Below are positions 33,257 through 42,125 of a DNA stretch of 51,550 nt, piece after piece; position 1 is the stretch's first letter, and every line of letters starts with the position of its first letter. The notes beneath the pieces are model-generated. The model had not been told where the DNA came from. It did no database searches and worked only from the letters and a program-made list of their open reading frames with translations. A program made the translations under genes and the position numbers. The stretch is taken from IMG/VR virus record IMGVR_UViG_3300013132_003493, positions 1-51,550 of that record; one strand, given 5' to 3'. The stretch is from a virus.

Positions 33257-33846
33257 TGTCTAAAAACGATTCATTCCCCGAAGATCTCGATAAGATACTC
33301 CAAAGACTTCAAAATCAACTTGATGAGTTAGATTCAGGTGTGATCGATGAAATTGATGGAATCGAGATAAAAAATTTAGAAGATGTATATAATCAAATCC
33401 AACCAAAATTAGATTTGAAATATCGAAAGGATCACTCGACGGCGGTTGATCCTTTCTATAACTACGATTCTGACTCAGGATTTGATTTATTTTCAGTTGA
33501 AGAAGTTCAATTTTTACCATTCGAGAGAAAATTGGTTTCAACAGGGTTGTTTTTCGATATTCCTGAGAATTATGAAATACAAGTCCGAACTAAAAGTGGA
33601 TTGGCAATAAATCAAGGTCTGATTGTTCTGAATAGTCCGGGAACTGTAGATCAGGGATATACGGGTGAAATAAAAGTTATTTTGATGAATATGAATAACT
33701 ATTCAATCACTATTGATCAGGGTCAAAAAATTGCACAAGCAGTCCTTTCACCTGTAGTGAGTGGTAAGTGGGTAAAATTAGTTGAACAAAATAAAATTAA
33801 TCAAAAAGATCGAGGAGACAATGGATTTGGGTCAACAGGAATATAA
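33256..33846 (+). CDS. dut: dUTP pyrophosphatase
   Basis: This 196-residue trimeric dUTPase hydrolyses dUTP to dUMP and PPi, keeping uracil out of phage DNA. All five family motifs are present: SDSGFDLFS (I), VRTKSGLAINQG (II), GTVDQGYTGEIKV (III), QGQKIAQAVL (IV) and RGDNGFGSTG (V). It has an extra N-terminal stretch of about 60 residues, acidic and helical (FPEDLDKILQRLQNQLDELD), not typical of the 150-residue core enzyme. Its ATG overlaps the previous stop by one base. The following HAD gene starts 26 bases before its stop, inside the motif V coding region. Confidence 0.93.
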   Translation: MSKNDSFPEDLDKILQRLQNQLDELDSGVIDEIDGIEIKNLEDVYNQIQPKLDLKYRKDHSTAVDPFYNYDSDSGFDLFSVEEVQFLPFERKLVSTGLFFDIPENYEIQVRTKSGLAINQGLIVLNSPGTVDQGYTGEIKVILMNMNNYSITIDQGQKIAQAVLSPVVSGKWVKLVEQNKINQKDRGDNGFGSTGI

Positions 33847-34231
33847 TGGAAATACTATCAGTCCAGTCTTACCTGATGGTATTAAAAACTACCTAATTGA
33901 TATTGATGGGACAATTACTGAAGATGTTCCAAATGAGGAACCGTGGAGAATGGAAACCTGTTTACCCTACCCAGGGTCGGTCGATACCATAAATGATTGG
34001 TACAATGAAGGTCACATAATTACTTTCTTTACTTCAAGAACTGAGGATCATCGTAAAGTGACTGAGGAATGGCTTCAAAATCATGGGTATTTTTACCACA
34101 ACTTATTGATGAACAAACCCAGAGGTGGAAACTACCATTGGATTGATAATCATATTGTCAGAGCCACACGATATGAGGGTAAGTGGAACAAAATGACTAA
34201 AAAAACTTTTGACATAGAAGTATTCGAATAA
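33821..34231 (+). CDS. Small HAD-superfamily phosphatase-like protein
   Basis: This 136-residue protein starts at ATG 33821, preceded by GAGGAG, one of the clearest Shine-Dalgarno sites in the window. An in-frame TTG further upstream is unlikely. It has HAD motif I NYLIDIDGTITED (DxDGT), motif II ITFFTSRTEDH and a C-terminal WIDNHIVRATRYEGKW. The cap is minimal, as in small phosphatases acting on sugar or nucleotide phosphates that accompany capsule clusters. A role in heptose phosphate metabolism (GmhB-like) is possible because heptose-type genes lie at 40957-42112, but the motifs do not match GmhB closely. It is coupled to the next glycosyltransferase by one base. Confidence 0.75.
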   Translation: MDLGQQEYNGNTISPVLPDGIKNYLIDIDGTITEDVPNEEPWRMETCLPYPGSVDTINDWYNEGHIITFFTSRTEDHRKVTEEWLQNHGYFYHNLLMNKPRGGNYHWIDNHIVRATRYEGKWNKMTKKTFDIEVFE

Positions 34232-35751
34232 TGATAACAATAATTTACTCAACCCATAAAGACGAAGTTTATAACAATAACTTCAAGAGTAACTTGCTCC
34301 GAAGTGTTGGATTAAAAGAGGTCCAAATTCTTCAATACCAAAACAACAACCAATATTCATTATCGGAAGTATATAACAAAGGTATTTCAGAATCTATTTT
34401 TGACATTGTTGTGTGTCTACACAATGATGTTAAAATGGAAACAAATTGGGGTAAAAAATTAGTAAAAGATTTCCAAGACAATCCCGAGTTTGGTATTATT
34501 GGTAAAGCAGGTACTAGCTACTTCCCTGAATCAGGAGTTTATTGGGAAAGACTCCCTCAAACTATGGTTGGTCAAGTATATCACCATCCGGAGGGTCAGA
34601 AAAAGTTTTTGAGTAAATATTCACCAAAATTACCATTTATTATTCCAGTCGTTTCTATTGATGGACTTTTTATGGCATTTGATAAAACAAAAATCAAACA
34701 TAAGTTCGATGAAACAATTGGTAGATTTCATTTTTACGATCACCCCTTTTGCGTATCAAATTTTTTAGATGGTGTTAAAATCGGAGTTACATCGTCTTTT
34801 GAAATTACTCACGAATCTGTTGGGAGACCCAACGAAGAATTTTTTAGGTCTAAGGAGATTTTTCTAAATAAATTCAAGAAACATCTCCCTTTGGACTTAA
34901 AACCTGAATTCGTATTTGTTGAACCTGTCAAGAGTAAGCCAAGTAAAAACACAGGTAAAGTTGCTGTAGTAATTCCTACAAAAGGAAAACTAAACCTACT
35001 TTTCAGTTGTTTAGACTCTTTTAAGTTACACACAAAAAATGTAAATTATGAGGTATTTGTTGCGGATACAGGATCAACTGATCAAGAGAAAGAAGAAATT
35101 AGAAAATACATCATCACTAATTCAGAACAAATTAAGATACATCTAATTGAATATGATTATTATAACTTTGCCAAGATCAACAATGATGTTGTAAAAAAAT
35201 ACATAACAAATGAGTTTGAATTCCTGATGTTTAGTAATAACGACATACAATTACTCAATAATGTTATGTATGGGATGTTACAAACATTTAGAACAAATCC
35301 AAAGACAGGAACCGTTGGAGCCAGACTTCACTTCGAGGATAATACCGTCCAACATGATGGTATCCTAACAGGATTTGCGAATGAGGGTAGAGACTTTGCC
35401 CTTACACATAAAAATTTTCGATCTTACTATAACTTTTCAATTACACAGACCAAGGTTGTAGGTAATACCGCGGGTTTGATGATGATAAGAAAAAATGTTT
35501 TTGAAAAAATTGGTGGTTTCAACGAAATATATAGAGTTTGTTTTGAAGACGTAGAATTAAATTTTCAATGTATAATTCATGGATTTGATAACATTTGTGA
35601 CGGGAGTTTAGTAGCATATCATTTTGAAAGTCAAACCCGAAAAAATAATGATGAGGAAATTTTAATAATGCAGCAAGATTTAGGACATACCTTGACAAAA
35701 TTTGTAAGTGATAACAAAGATAAACTAAAACATTGGATTTCAATCAAATAA
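34231..35751 (+). CDS. Two-domain GT-A (GT2-like) glycosyltransferase
   Basis: In this 506-residue protein, the N-terminal half (1-240) opens MITIIYSTHKDEVYNNNF and has CLHNDVKMETNWGKKLV, an HND variant of the DxD site. The C-terminal half (245-506) is a canonical GT2: VAVVIPTKGKLNLLFSCLDS, VFVADTGSTDQEKEE, FLMFSNNDIQLLNNVM, and GGFNEIYRVCFEDVELN (the ED acidic motif with a conserved aromatic). This second half resembles rhamnosyltransferase-type GT2 enzymes. Two active sites in one chain suggest addition of alternating sugars. It follows the HAD gene with a one-base overlap. Confidence 0.85.
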   Translation: MITIIYSTHKDEVYNNNFKSNLLRSVGLKEVQILQYQNNNQYSLSEVYNKGISESIFDIVVCLHNDVKMETNWGKKLVKDFQDNPEFGIIGKAGTSYFPESGVYWERLPQTMVGQVYHHPEGQKKFLSKYSPKLPFIIPVVSIDGLFMAFDKTKIKHKFDETIGRFHFYDHPFCVSNFLDGVKIGVTSSFEITHESVGRPNEEFFRSKEIFLNKFKKHLPLDLKPEFVFVEPVKSKPSKNTGKVAVVIPTKGKLNLLFSCLDSFKLHTKNVNYEVFVADTGSTDQEKEEIRKYIITNSEQIKIHLIEYDYYNFAKINNDVVKKYITNEFEFLMFSNNDIQLLNNVMYGMLQTFRTNPKTGTVGARLHFEDNTVQHDGILTGFANEGRDFALTHKNFRSYYNFSITQTKVVGNTAGLMMIRKNVFEKIGGFNEIYRVCFEDVELNFQCIIHGFDNICDGSLVAYHFESQTRKNNDEEILIMQQDLGHTLTKFVSDNKDKLKHWISIK

Positions 35752-35752
35752 A

Positions 35753-36403
35753 ATGAGTGAATTAATAAATGTAATTACCAGAACTTCAAACAGACCAAAG
35801 GCTTTTGATAGGAATTATAAATCAGTCAAAAGTCAAACGTACAAAAATATAAATCACATAGTAATTTACGATAATCCCCAAGATTATGAAAATTACGTTT
35901 CTAAATATTCAGATATAACTCTATTTGGAGTAGATAGAGAGGAACTGATCCAAAACTACAAAGGTCCAATTTTTACAAGTCGATTATTTTGGCCATCATA
36001 TCATAATTTGTATTTTAATCCAGTTTTAAAAACCATCGAAGATGGTTGGATAATTTTTTTGGATGATGATGATCTTTTTTTTGATGAAAATTCTGTACAA
36101 AAAATTGTGGATAATCTAAAAAATGAAGATACCCTATATATTTGGAAAATGTTGTCAGGTGGACATGCAATTATTCCAAGACAAATTACATTCAATATGA
36201 AAAAATTAGAACTTGGTAATATTGGTAGTAATTGTTTTACATTTCATTCCAAGTGGGCAAAGAAATACGAATGGGACGGATTCAAGTGTGGTGACTTTAG
36301 GTTTGTCGAGTCTTTAAGTAAGACCATTCCAAACCAAGAATGGATTGATCAGATTTTGGTTTTAGTACCATCGGCGGGTTTCGGTAAAAGAGTCGATAAC
36401 TAA
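35753..36403 (+). CDS. GT2-like glycosyltransferase
   Basis: This 216-residue, short GT-A domain shows INVITRTSNRPKAFDRNYKS, QTYKNINHIVIYDNPQDY, a strong acidic cluster WIIFLDDDDLFFDENS (the DxD metal site), and NCFTFHSKWAKKYEWDG. It is near the minimal size of the fold. The spacing to the upstream gene is 1 base and a 36-base AT-rich gap with a TTATAA palindrome follows. The sugar is unknown. Confidence 0.8.
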   Translation: MSELINVITRTSNRPKAFDRNYKSVKSQTYKNINHIVIYDNPQDYENYVSKYSDITLFGVDREELIQNYKGPIFTSRLFWPSYHNLYFNPVLKTIEDGWIIFLDDDDLFFDENSVQKIVDNLKNEDTLYIWKMLSGGHAIIPRQITFNMKKLELGNIGSNCFTFHSKWAKKYEWDGFKCGDFRFVESLSKTIPNQEWIDQILVLVPSAGFGKRVDN

Positions 36404-36439
36404 ATAATCTTATAATTATAGTTATAATCCCCTACCTAA

Positions 36440-38902
36440 ATGAAAAAACAAATTACCAACTTAAGTCGAATAACCGGTAAAAAACATATTATACAAAATG
36501 TTGGAAAAACATCTGCGGTAATAAATTATACAAAATGGGGAAGCGGTCTTTTAGTACGTAATCAACCAATCAATCCAGGACGGACAGTTACCGTACAATA
36601 CCAATCAGGTAGTTTTTACAGTGCTACCATGACTCAATTAAAAACTATTAGTATCACAGATCTTCCAGAACTACCGCAGTCAAGTGCCGTAACACCGCCC
36701 CCAATTGAGAGTCCACAAGTTATACATGTTCAGAAAGAAACAGAAACAAAAGATTTTACGAAAATACTAATTTCAACTGTAGATACAACTCGTTATGATA
36801 TATTGGAAAAATTTATATTATATTATCAAAAATTTGGTTTTGACATTTTAGTAATAGGGAATGATGAGAACAAAAAAAATTTGTCAGAATATTTGGGTTC
36901 TCAATATATAACAGTAAATAGTGAACCAATAGGATCCTACTTAAATTCTCAAATAGAATTCTTTCAAAAAAACCCCAAGTATTCCCATATTTTACTTTTG
37001 GAATCTGATATCTTTCTAGATGAAAATGTCATAACTCAAATTTTTGTACAAAAAAATAAGTATCAGATTTTAGCTTGGAATGATTTTGTTTTGATGAATG
37101 ATTATGGTGAAATTATTTATATGAAACCAAAGACAAATGGATTGCCAATATCTCAAGTAAGGTTAGTGTCGAGAGAAGTAATTTCTGAATTGAGAGGTCA
37201 ATTATGGGATACGTTTTTTGGTACCTCATCAAACATAAATTCTTGGGCTAGACTTCAAAGATTTAAATCGAGGAAGATTCTTTCATTTACAGAATCTGAT
37301 GGTTTGATTTTACAAATAGACCCCACACCAGATGTACACAACTACAAGAAATTGATAAAAGATGGTCAAGCAAATCATCCATCCGAAACTCAGAAGAAAA
37401 AAACCCAAAAAATTTGTAACAATATAGATTTTTCTTTTTTTGAAAAAAAATTATTGGACATCAAAAAAGACGTAGTATCAATTATCATAACAAATTTTAA
37501 CACATCTGAATTTTTAGAAAGTGCCATACAATCGTCACTAGGTCAAACCTATAGTGAAATAGAAATTATCATTTTAGATGATAATTCTACCGACGATAGT
37601 CATATTGTATTCGAAAAATATAAAAACCATCCAAAAATTCATATCTACTTGTACGACCAAAACATGGGTCCGTACTGGCTAAAAAATTCAATATTAGACA
37701 AGATATCAGGTGACTATGTCACCATATTGGATTCCGATGATATAGATTTACCAGAAAAAATAGAAAAACAATTAACTATATTGAAAGAAAATCCCAATAT
37801 AAGTTGTGTGACTTGTCAATATGAAAGGATTGGTCACAAAGTCTCACTTGGCTATCCATCGATGATGTGGAGAAAAACCGTTTTCGATAAAATTGGTTAT
37901 TACGATTCGGTAAAGATGGGGGCGGACTCGGAGTTCTATGAAAGATTTTTGAAAGTTTATGGAAAATCTGCAGTCCACCATATAACAGAAGTTTTACAAA
38001 AAGGGGTTAGAAGAGAAAATGGTTTGACAAGTATTATACCAGAAAGGTCAACGTTGAGGAATAAATACTTGAGTAATTTTTTCGATTGGCATAAAAAAAC
38101 TCGAAATCTATATTTAGAATTCCCATTAGAAATCAGACCATTTCGAGTCCCATCCGAAATGATGATTCATAACGAACAAAAACTATACGAAATTAAAAAA
38201 CTGCCAAACGAAAACGATAAGTTACCTGTAATAATGTGTGTTTGGAAAAGAATTGATGGTTTTGAAAAAATTATACAACAACTCAATAATCAAACCTACA
38301 AAAATTTCAAATTATTTGTATGGAATAACAATTTTGAATTGAAAGATGGTTTTGATAAACTATTACAAACTCATGCAGATTTTGATTATGAAATTCACCA
38401 CTCTGAAAAAAACATTGGGGGTTTCGGACGATTCTATTATGGCCAAAAAGTTAGACGGAGACCAGGATTAATGGATTATTGTGTTTTTATCGATGACGAT
38501 CAAACTTTCGGTAACGAAATTTTGGAGGTGTTTTACAGAGAAAAAGAACCCAAAACCATTAAGTCACGCTATGGTTGGAAATTCAACGGTTTGAACTATA
38601 ATGTGAACCGAGTTCAAAGAAAACCAGGTGAAGAAATCCACTACGCAGGTACGGGTGGTATGATAATGGACATGTCAATTTTGGAGGATCCTAACTTATA
38701 TAAATGTAAGGAGGATTATTGGTTTGTGGAGGATTTATGGTTATCATTTTTTGCCAATAAAATTCACGGATATAAAGTATCAAAAAGTTCCGCAATCATT
38801 AAAAATGGAGATGATCAACACTCTTTATACAAACGAGTCAAAGATTTGAAAACACCAATGTTAAAATACTTGGTAAAAGAAGAAAATTGGAATATATTAT
38901 AA
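36440..38902 (+). CDS. Multidomain glycosyltransferase with three GT-A-like units
   Basis: This 820-residue protein has a short beta domain at residues about 1-65 (SAVINYTKWGSGLLVRNQPI) and a Pro-rich linker. The first GT-A-like unit has TKILISTVDTTRYDILEKFI and ILLLESDIFLDENVI. The second, a canonical GT2 (about 345-600), has VVSIIITNFNTSEFLESAIQ, IIILDDNSTDDSHIV and YVTILDSDDIDLPEK. The third (about 610-820) has LPVIMCVWKRIDGFEKIIQQ, NNQTYKNFKLFVWNNN and MDYCVFIDDDQTFGNEI. Three nucleotide-sugar sites in one chain are unusual and point to stepwise assembly of an oligosaccharide on one scaffold. No membrane segment is visible. It lies in the middle of the glycan cluster, between two single-domain GT2 genes. 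Confidence 0.82.
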   Translation: MKKQITNLSRITGKKHIIQNVGKTSAVINYTKWGSGLLVRNQPINPGRTVTVQYQSGSFYSATMTQLKTISITDLPELPQSSAVTPPPIESPQVIHVQKETETKDFTKILISTVDTTRYDILEKFILYYQKFGFDILVIGNDENKKNLSEYLGSQYITVNSEPIGSYLNSQIEFFQKNPKYSHILLLESDIFLDENVITQIFVQKNKYQILAWNDFVLMNDYGEIIYMKPKTNGLPISQVRLVSREVISELRGQLWDTFFGTSSNINSWARLQRFKSRKILSFTESDGLILQIDPTPDVHNYKKLIKDGQANHPSETQKKKTQKICNNIDFSFFEKKLLDIKKDVVSIIITNFNTSEFLESAIQSSLGQTYSEIEIIILDDNSTDDSHIVFEKYKNHPKIHIYLYDQNMGPYWLKNSILDKISGDYVTILDSDDIDLPEKIEKQLTILKENPNISCVTCQYERIGHKVSLGYPSMMWRKTVFDKIGYYDSVKMGADSEFYERFLKVYGKSAVHHITEVLQKGVRRENGLTSIIPERSTLRNKYLSNFFDWHKKTRNLYLEFPLEIRPFRVPSEMMIHNEQKLYEIKKLPNENDKLPVIMCVWKRIDGFEKIIQQLNNQTYKNFKLFVWNNNFELKDGFDKLLQTHADFDYEIHHSEKNIGGFGRFYYGQKVRRRPGLMDYCVFIDDDQTFGNEILEVFYREKEPKTIKSRYGWKFNGLNYNVNRVQRKPGEEIHYAGTGGMIMDMSILEDPNLYKCKEDYWFVEDLWLSFFANKIHGYKVSKSSAIIKNGDDQHSLYKRVKDLKTPMLKYLVKEENWNIL

Positions 38903-38926
38903 AACAAACAATCACGATAAAATTTT

Positions 38927-39580
38927 ATGAGCGAAATTTCTATAGTTTTTTTGAATTGGAAAAGAAGAGAGAATCTATCTTCTATATTAACCAAAACACT
39001 ATCTCAAACTATACAACCTGACATGTATTTGGTTGATAACGCCTCAAACGATAGTAGATACAAAATTACAGTAACAGATCCAATCAATTACATCTCGTCG
39101 GATAATTCTTTACAATGTTGGGCTCGTTGGGAATTAATTAAGGATGTTCACACCGATTATTTTTGTGTGATTGACGATGACATCATTTTTTCCGATCACA
39201 AAGTTTTAGAGATTTGTAAAACTTTCATGGACAAAAACCCAAGTGTCGATGCGGTGGGATATGCTGGGGTAATCAATGACCAACAAAGTCAATATTGGTA
39301 TTGTACCCATATTCAAAATCCCGAAGATAGAAACATCTCAGTGGATGTAATTAAAGGACGTTTTATGTTTATACGCACATCAAGTTTAGAAGGACTTGAT
39401 ATGACACCAGATTTTACTTGTGATGACATAAAAATTAGTTCACATCTTAAGAAAAAAATTGTATTGTCCGATTTATCAAATAAATTCATCAATATGAAAG
39501 AAGGTGATGAAGCACTTCATGTTCAAGTTTCACAACGTGAAAAAAGAGAAATCGCAATGAGAAAATACTTTCCACTATGA
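38927..39580 (+). CDS. GT2-like glycosyltransferase
   Basis: This 217-residue protein begins MSEISIVFLNWKRRENLSSI. It has DMYLVDNASNDSRYKIT, NSLQCWARWELIKDV and YFCVIDDDIIFSDHKVLEI (metal site DDD), then GRFMFIRTSSLEG and a final helix. It is a single GT-A domain. Its stop overlaps the start of the next gene, the dehydrogenase-like protein, by 4 bases (ATGA), so the two are coupled. Confidence 0.8.
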   Translation: MSEISIVFLNWKRRENLSSILTKTLSQTIQPDMYLVDNASNDSRYKITVTDPINYISSDNSLQCWARWELIKDVHTDYFCVIDDDIIFSDHKVLEICKTFMDKNPSVDAVGYAGVINDQQSQYWYCTHIQNPEDRNISVDVIKGRFMFIRTSSLEGLDMTPDFTCDDIKISSHLKKKIVLSDLSNKFINMKEGDEALHVQVSQREKREIAMRKYFPL

Positions 39581-40557
39581 GTAGAATAGGAGTAATAAAT
39601 AAAAGTGGTAAAAAAACGTTTATCGAATTAACATCTCAAGATTTTGAATCAAATACTGATGAAATAGTAACAATACAAAATTCTGAAATTGTATTTTTTT
39701 TTGATGAGGTTACACTGTTACCCAACAATACTTTCGACACAAAAAATCTAAACAACACTTTGGAATCTTGGGGATATTGTTTTGAAAATGAAATAAGTGT
39801 GCATGGTAAAATTTTTGTTATTTGCTCTAATATAAATCCAAATGAATTTCAAAGGATTAATGAAATTCTAAATCCGATGAATATTGAAGTCGTTTACTCA
39901 CCCCCCACATCAGAGGTGAATACCGGAAAAATTATTCTTGGAACTCTTAATCATTTAGTTGTTTCTAAAATTCAAAGTTTGTTGGTGGACATCGGGTTCA
40001 AAAATTTATCTATTACAAACATGTCTCCTTCCTCGGCTGAACTTGTAAATCTATTGGAAAACAACTTAAATTACCTCAAATACACTTACACAAAAATGAT
40101 CGATGAGGTCATGGAAGCAAAAGGGGATGGTGGTATTATAGAAAATTTTTTAAAATTAAACTATCCTTCAGAAACTTTAGAAATGAAGTTGAAGAATGAT
40201 GTTTTACAATCTTTTATTGAGAAGAAAAAAACACCTATAAATTTTGGTGGTGATATCAATTATAATTTGGATAATCACAACATATTTGTACTGAATTATA
40301 TTTTGGACACACAGAAAGATTTATCGGTTCCACTATTGGTTGGGGGTATAACATATGAAAACTCTGAGATTGTTGATAGTAGAAAATTGTTCGTTGTATT
40401 GGAACTTATCAAAAGGGGGTACACAATTTACGTTTTCGAAAGTGATACTTTCTTGAAAAATAAAAAGATTATAAATGAGTTGTCACACGATTTTGGTGAT
40501 AAAGTTAGATTTTACAAAAAAGGAAGTGAAGTTGATGGTGAGAAGGTAAATTTATAA
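39577..40557 (+). CDS. Degenerate nucleotide-sugar dehydrogenase (UDP-glucose dehydrogenase family remnant)
   Basis: This 326-residue protein still follows the family order. A middle region has EIVFFFDEVTLLPNNTFDTK and KIFVICSNINPNEFQRINEI (where the enzyme has its 'TPxxxxDxS' and 'SxVxPG' parts), then VYSPPTSEVNTGKIILGTL. The central helix SSAELVNLLENNLNYLKYTY corresponds to the 'AExxKlxxN' helix, followed by TPINFGGDINYNL and the C-terminal LLVGGITYENSEIVDSRKLF ('GlxYKxxxxDxRxS'). It lacks the N-terminal GxGxxG NAD-binding start, and the catalytic Cys of 'GfGGxCxxKD' is replaced (FGGDINYNLD). It is therefore probably catalytically dead or repurposed. The frame is intact with no internal stop, so it is maintained as a protein. 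Confidence 0.6.
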   Translation: MSRIGVINKSGKKTFIELTSQDFESNTDEIVTIQNSEIVFFFDEVTLLPNNTFDTKNLNNTLESWGYCFENEISVHGKIFVICSNINPNEFQRINEILNPMNIEVVYSPPTSEVNTGKIILGTLNHLVVSKIQSLLVDIGFKNLSITNMSPSSAELVNLLENNLNYLKYTYTKMIDEVMEAKGDGGIIENFLKLNYPSETLEMKLKNDVLQSFIEKKKTPINFGGDINYNLDNHNIFVLNYILDTQKDLSVPLLVGGITYENSEIVDSRKLFVVLELIKRGYTIYVFESDTFLKNKKIINELSHDFGDKVRFYKKGSEVDGEKVNL

Positions 40558-40594
40558 TCTATACTTTTACTTATTGAATAATATCTTATAAAAA

Positions 40595-40984
40595 ATGGAA
40601 AAACCAATTGTTTTTAACGCCAAGGAATGTCCCAGTTGTAATATTCCAAAAGGATGGGGACACGAAATTATTTTTGAAAACAACGAGCACTATTGCGGTA
40701 AATTGTTAGTTTTCAAGAAAGGATGTAAATTCTCAATGCACTACCATATGATCAAAGATGAAACTTGGTATGTACAAGAAGGTGAATTTATTTACCGATG
40801 GATAAATACTGAAACCGCTGAGGTTGTTCAAGAAGTCTTGACACCTGGTGATTCAGTTAGACAATACCCAGGGCAACCCCATCAATTGGAAGCATTGACT
40901 GACGGAGTGGTGTTTGAGGTATCAACAGAACATTTTGATAGCGATTCATATCGAATATGGAAGGGAGACACACTTCAGAATTGA
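40595..40984 (+). CDS. Cupin-fold protein, sugar-isomerase-like
   Basis: This 129-residue single cupin has the metal-binding pattern FSMHYHMIKDETWYVQEGEF (HxHxxxxE) and VRQYPGQPHQLEALTDG for the second motif (PxxxHxxxA). The overall look is that of the cupin half of mannose-6-phosphate isomerase/GDP-mannose pyrophosphorylase. It has CPSCNIPKGWGHEI near the N-terminus with a Cys-x-x-Cys pair. A role in sugar nucleotide metabolism fits its place before the heptose-type genes. It overlaps the next gene, by 4 bases if that gene uses its TTG start or 28 if it uses ATG. Confidence 0.75.
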   Translation: MEKPIVFNAKECPSCNIPKGWGHEIIFENNEHYCGKLLVFKKGCKFSMHYHMIKDETWYVQEGEFIYRWINTETAEVVQEVLTPGDSVRQYPGQPHQLEALTDGVVFEVSTEHFDSDSYRIWKGDTLQN

Positions 40985-41382
40985 GAGTTTGGGTAAATGG
41001 TACCTTCGATGTTCTCCACAGAGGTCACATTGAACTATTGAAGTTCGCATCAAAGTTTGGAACCCTTAGAGTAGGTATTGATTACGATGAGAGGGTACAA
41101 GAATTGAAGGGTCCAAGTCGCCCTGTAAATCTATGGACTGACAGAAAGTTTATGATGGAAAGCATCACTTATGTGAACAGTGTTGTAGGATTTGGATCCG
41201 ATGAAGAACTTGAAGATCAAATAAGGGAATGGAAACCCAAATACATGATTGTAGGTAGTGATTATAAAGAAAAAAAAGTTATTGGATCACATTTGGTCGA
41301 ACAAGTATTATTTTTTGATAAAATTGATGGATTTTCCACAACCAAAATTTTAGAGTATGACAAGAATATTAGTAATTGGTGA
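40957..41382 (+). CDS. Cytidylyltransferase-like nucleotidyltransferase (HldE C-domain/RfaE2 type)
   Basis: The protein has up to 141 residues, with the nucleotidyltransferase signature NGTFDVLHRGHIELLKFA (GxFDxxHxGH) and a second motif in IDGFSTTKILEY (ISTTxI-like). Also present are GPSRPVNLWTDRKFMMES and YMIVGSDYKEKKVIGSH. This is the pattern of the C-terminal adenylyltransferase domain of HldE, which makes ADP-heptose, and of glycerol-3-phosphate cytidylyltransferase. The start is uncertain: ATG 40957 or TTG 40981, the latter giving a TTGA overlap with the cupin stop. The kinase gene follows with a 26-base overlap, so the two halves of HldE appear as separate genes in swapped order. Confidence 0.85.
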   Translation: MEGRHTSELRVWVNGTFDVLHRGHIELLKFASKFGTLRVGIDYDERVQELKGPSRPVNLWTDRKFMMESITYVNSVVGFGSDEELEDQIREWKPKYMIVGSDYKEKKVIGSHLVEQVLFFDKIDGFSTTKILEYDKNISNW

Positions 41383-42112
41383 ATTGGGACAAGACATTTT
41401 TGTTTATGGAAATGTTACAAGAATTTGTCCCGAGGCTCCCGTACCTGTTTTCAACCCAACACATCAAACCACGAATTCTGGTATGGGTGGTAATGTTGTT
41501 GAAAACCTTAAAAGTTTGAAACCAAATATCGATGTCGTCCATTGGTATCAAACAGAAAAGATCACCAAGACAAGAATGGTTGAATCAAAAAGTAACCAAA
41601 TGTTGTTGAGGATCGATGAAGGTGAGAATGTGAATATACATCCATTAGTATTTTTATCACCAAAGAAAAACGAAACAATTAGTGAATCTGACGCGGTTAT
41701 CATCAGTGATTACGACAAAGGGTTTATTAAGAAGGAATTGATAAAAAGAATTTCGGAACTTCACAAATTAGTAATATTAGACACCAAAAAGAAATTAGAT
41801 GAGGAAACAATCAAATACGTAAAGTTTATCAAACTCAACGAAAGTGAATTTTTGAACAATATAAAGTTGGTTCATGAAAATCCAGAAAAATTTATCATAA
41901 CTTTAGGTTCTAAAGGTTGTCAATACAACGGTGAAATATACCCTTCCAACAATCCAAAAGAAACCATAGATGTAAGTGGTGCTGGTGATACATTCGTGGC
42001 ATCATTTACCTTAAAATACTTAGAAACAAAAGATGTACCTACATCATTGATGTACGCCAATGAAATGGCTGCGATAGTTGTTAGTCAACGAGGAGTAACA
42101 ACCCCTAAATAA
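41357..42112 (+). CDS. PfkB-family sugar kinase (HldE N-domain/RfaE1 type)
   Basis: This 251-residue kinase starts MTRILVIGELGQDIFVYGNV. It has RICPEAPVPVFNP, the signature of D-glycero-beta-D-manno-heptose-7-phosphate 1-kinases, GMGGNVVENLKSL, and the PfkB catalytic loop VSGAGDTFVASFTLKYL with the catalytic Asp (GAGD). It is shorter than the HldE kinase domain (about 310 residues). Losses appear in the middle, between the substrate loop (LLRIDEGENV) and SDAVIISDYDKGF. Together with the preceding nucleotidyltransferase it suggests a heptose-1,7-bisphosphate route to a nucleotide-activated heptose, but no GmhA isomerase is in the window. Confidence 0.85.
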   Translation: MTRILVIGELGQDIFVYGNVTRICPEAPVPVFNPTHQTTNSGMGGNVVENLKSLKPNIDVVHWYQTEKITKTRMVESKSNQMLLRIDEGENVNIHPLVFLSPKKNETISESDAVIISDYDKGFIKKELIKRISELHKLVILDTKKKLDEETIKYVKFIKLNESEFLNNIKLVHENPEKFIITLGSKGCQYNGEIYPSNNPKETIDVSGAGDTFVASFTLKYLETKDVPTSLMYANEMAAIVVSQRGVTTPK

Positions 42113-42125
42113 TAAATCAAAATAA

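Noticed and set aside
36403-36439. TTATAATTATAGTTATAA palindrome as a terminator or operator
   Set aside because: It is pure A/T with no T-tract after it, and such palindromes are expected by chance in this AT-rich sequence.
33821-42112. A complete ADP-heptose pathway
   Set aside because: Kinase and nucleotidyltransferase are present but no GmhA isomerase is in the window, and the small HAD protein does not clearly match GmhB.
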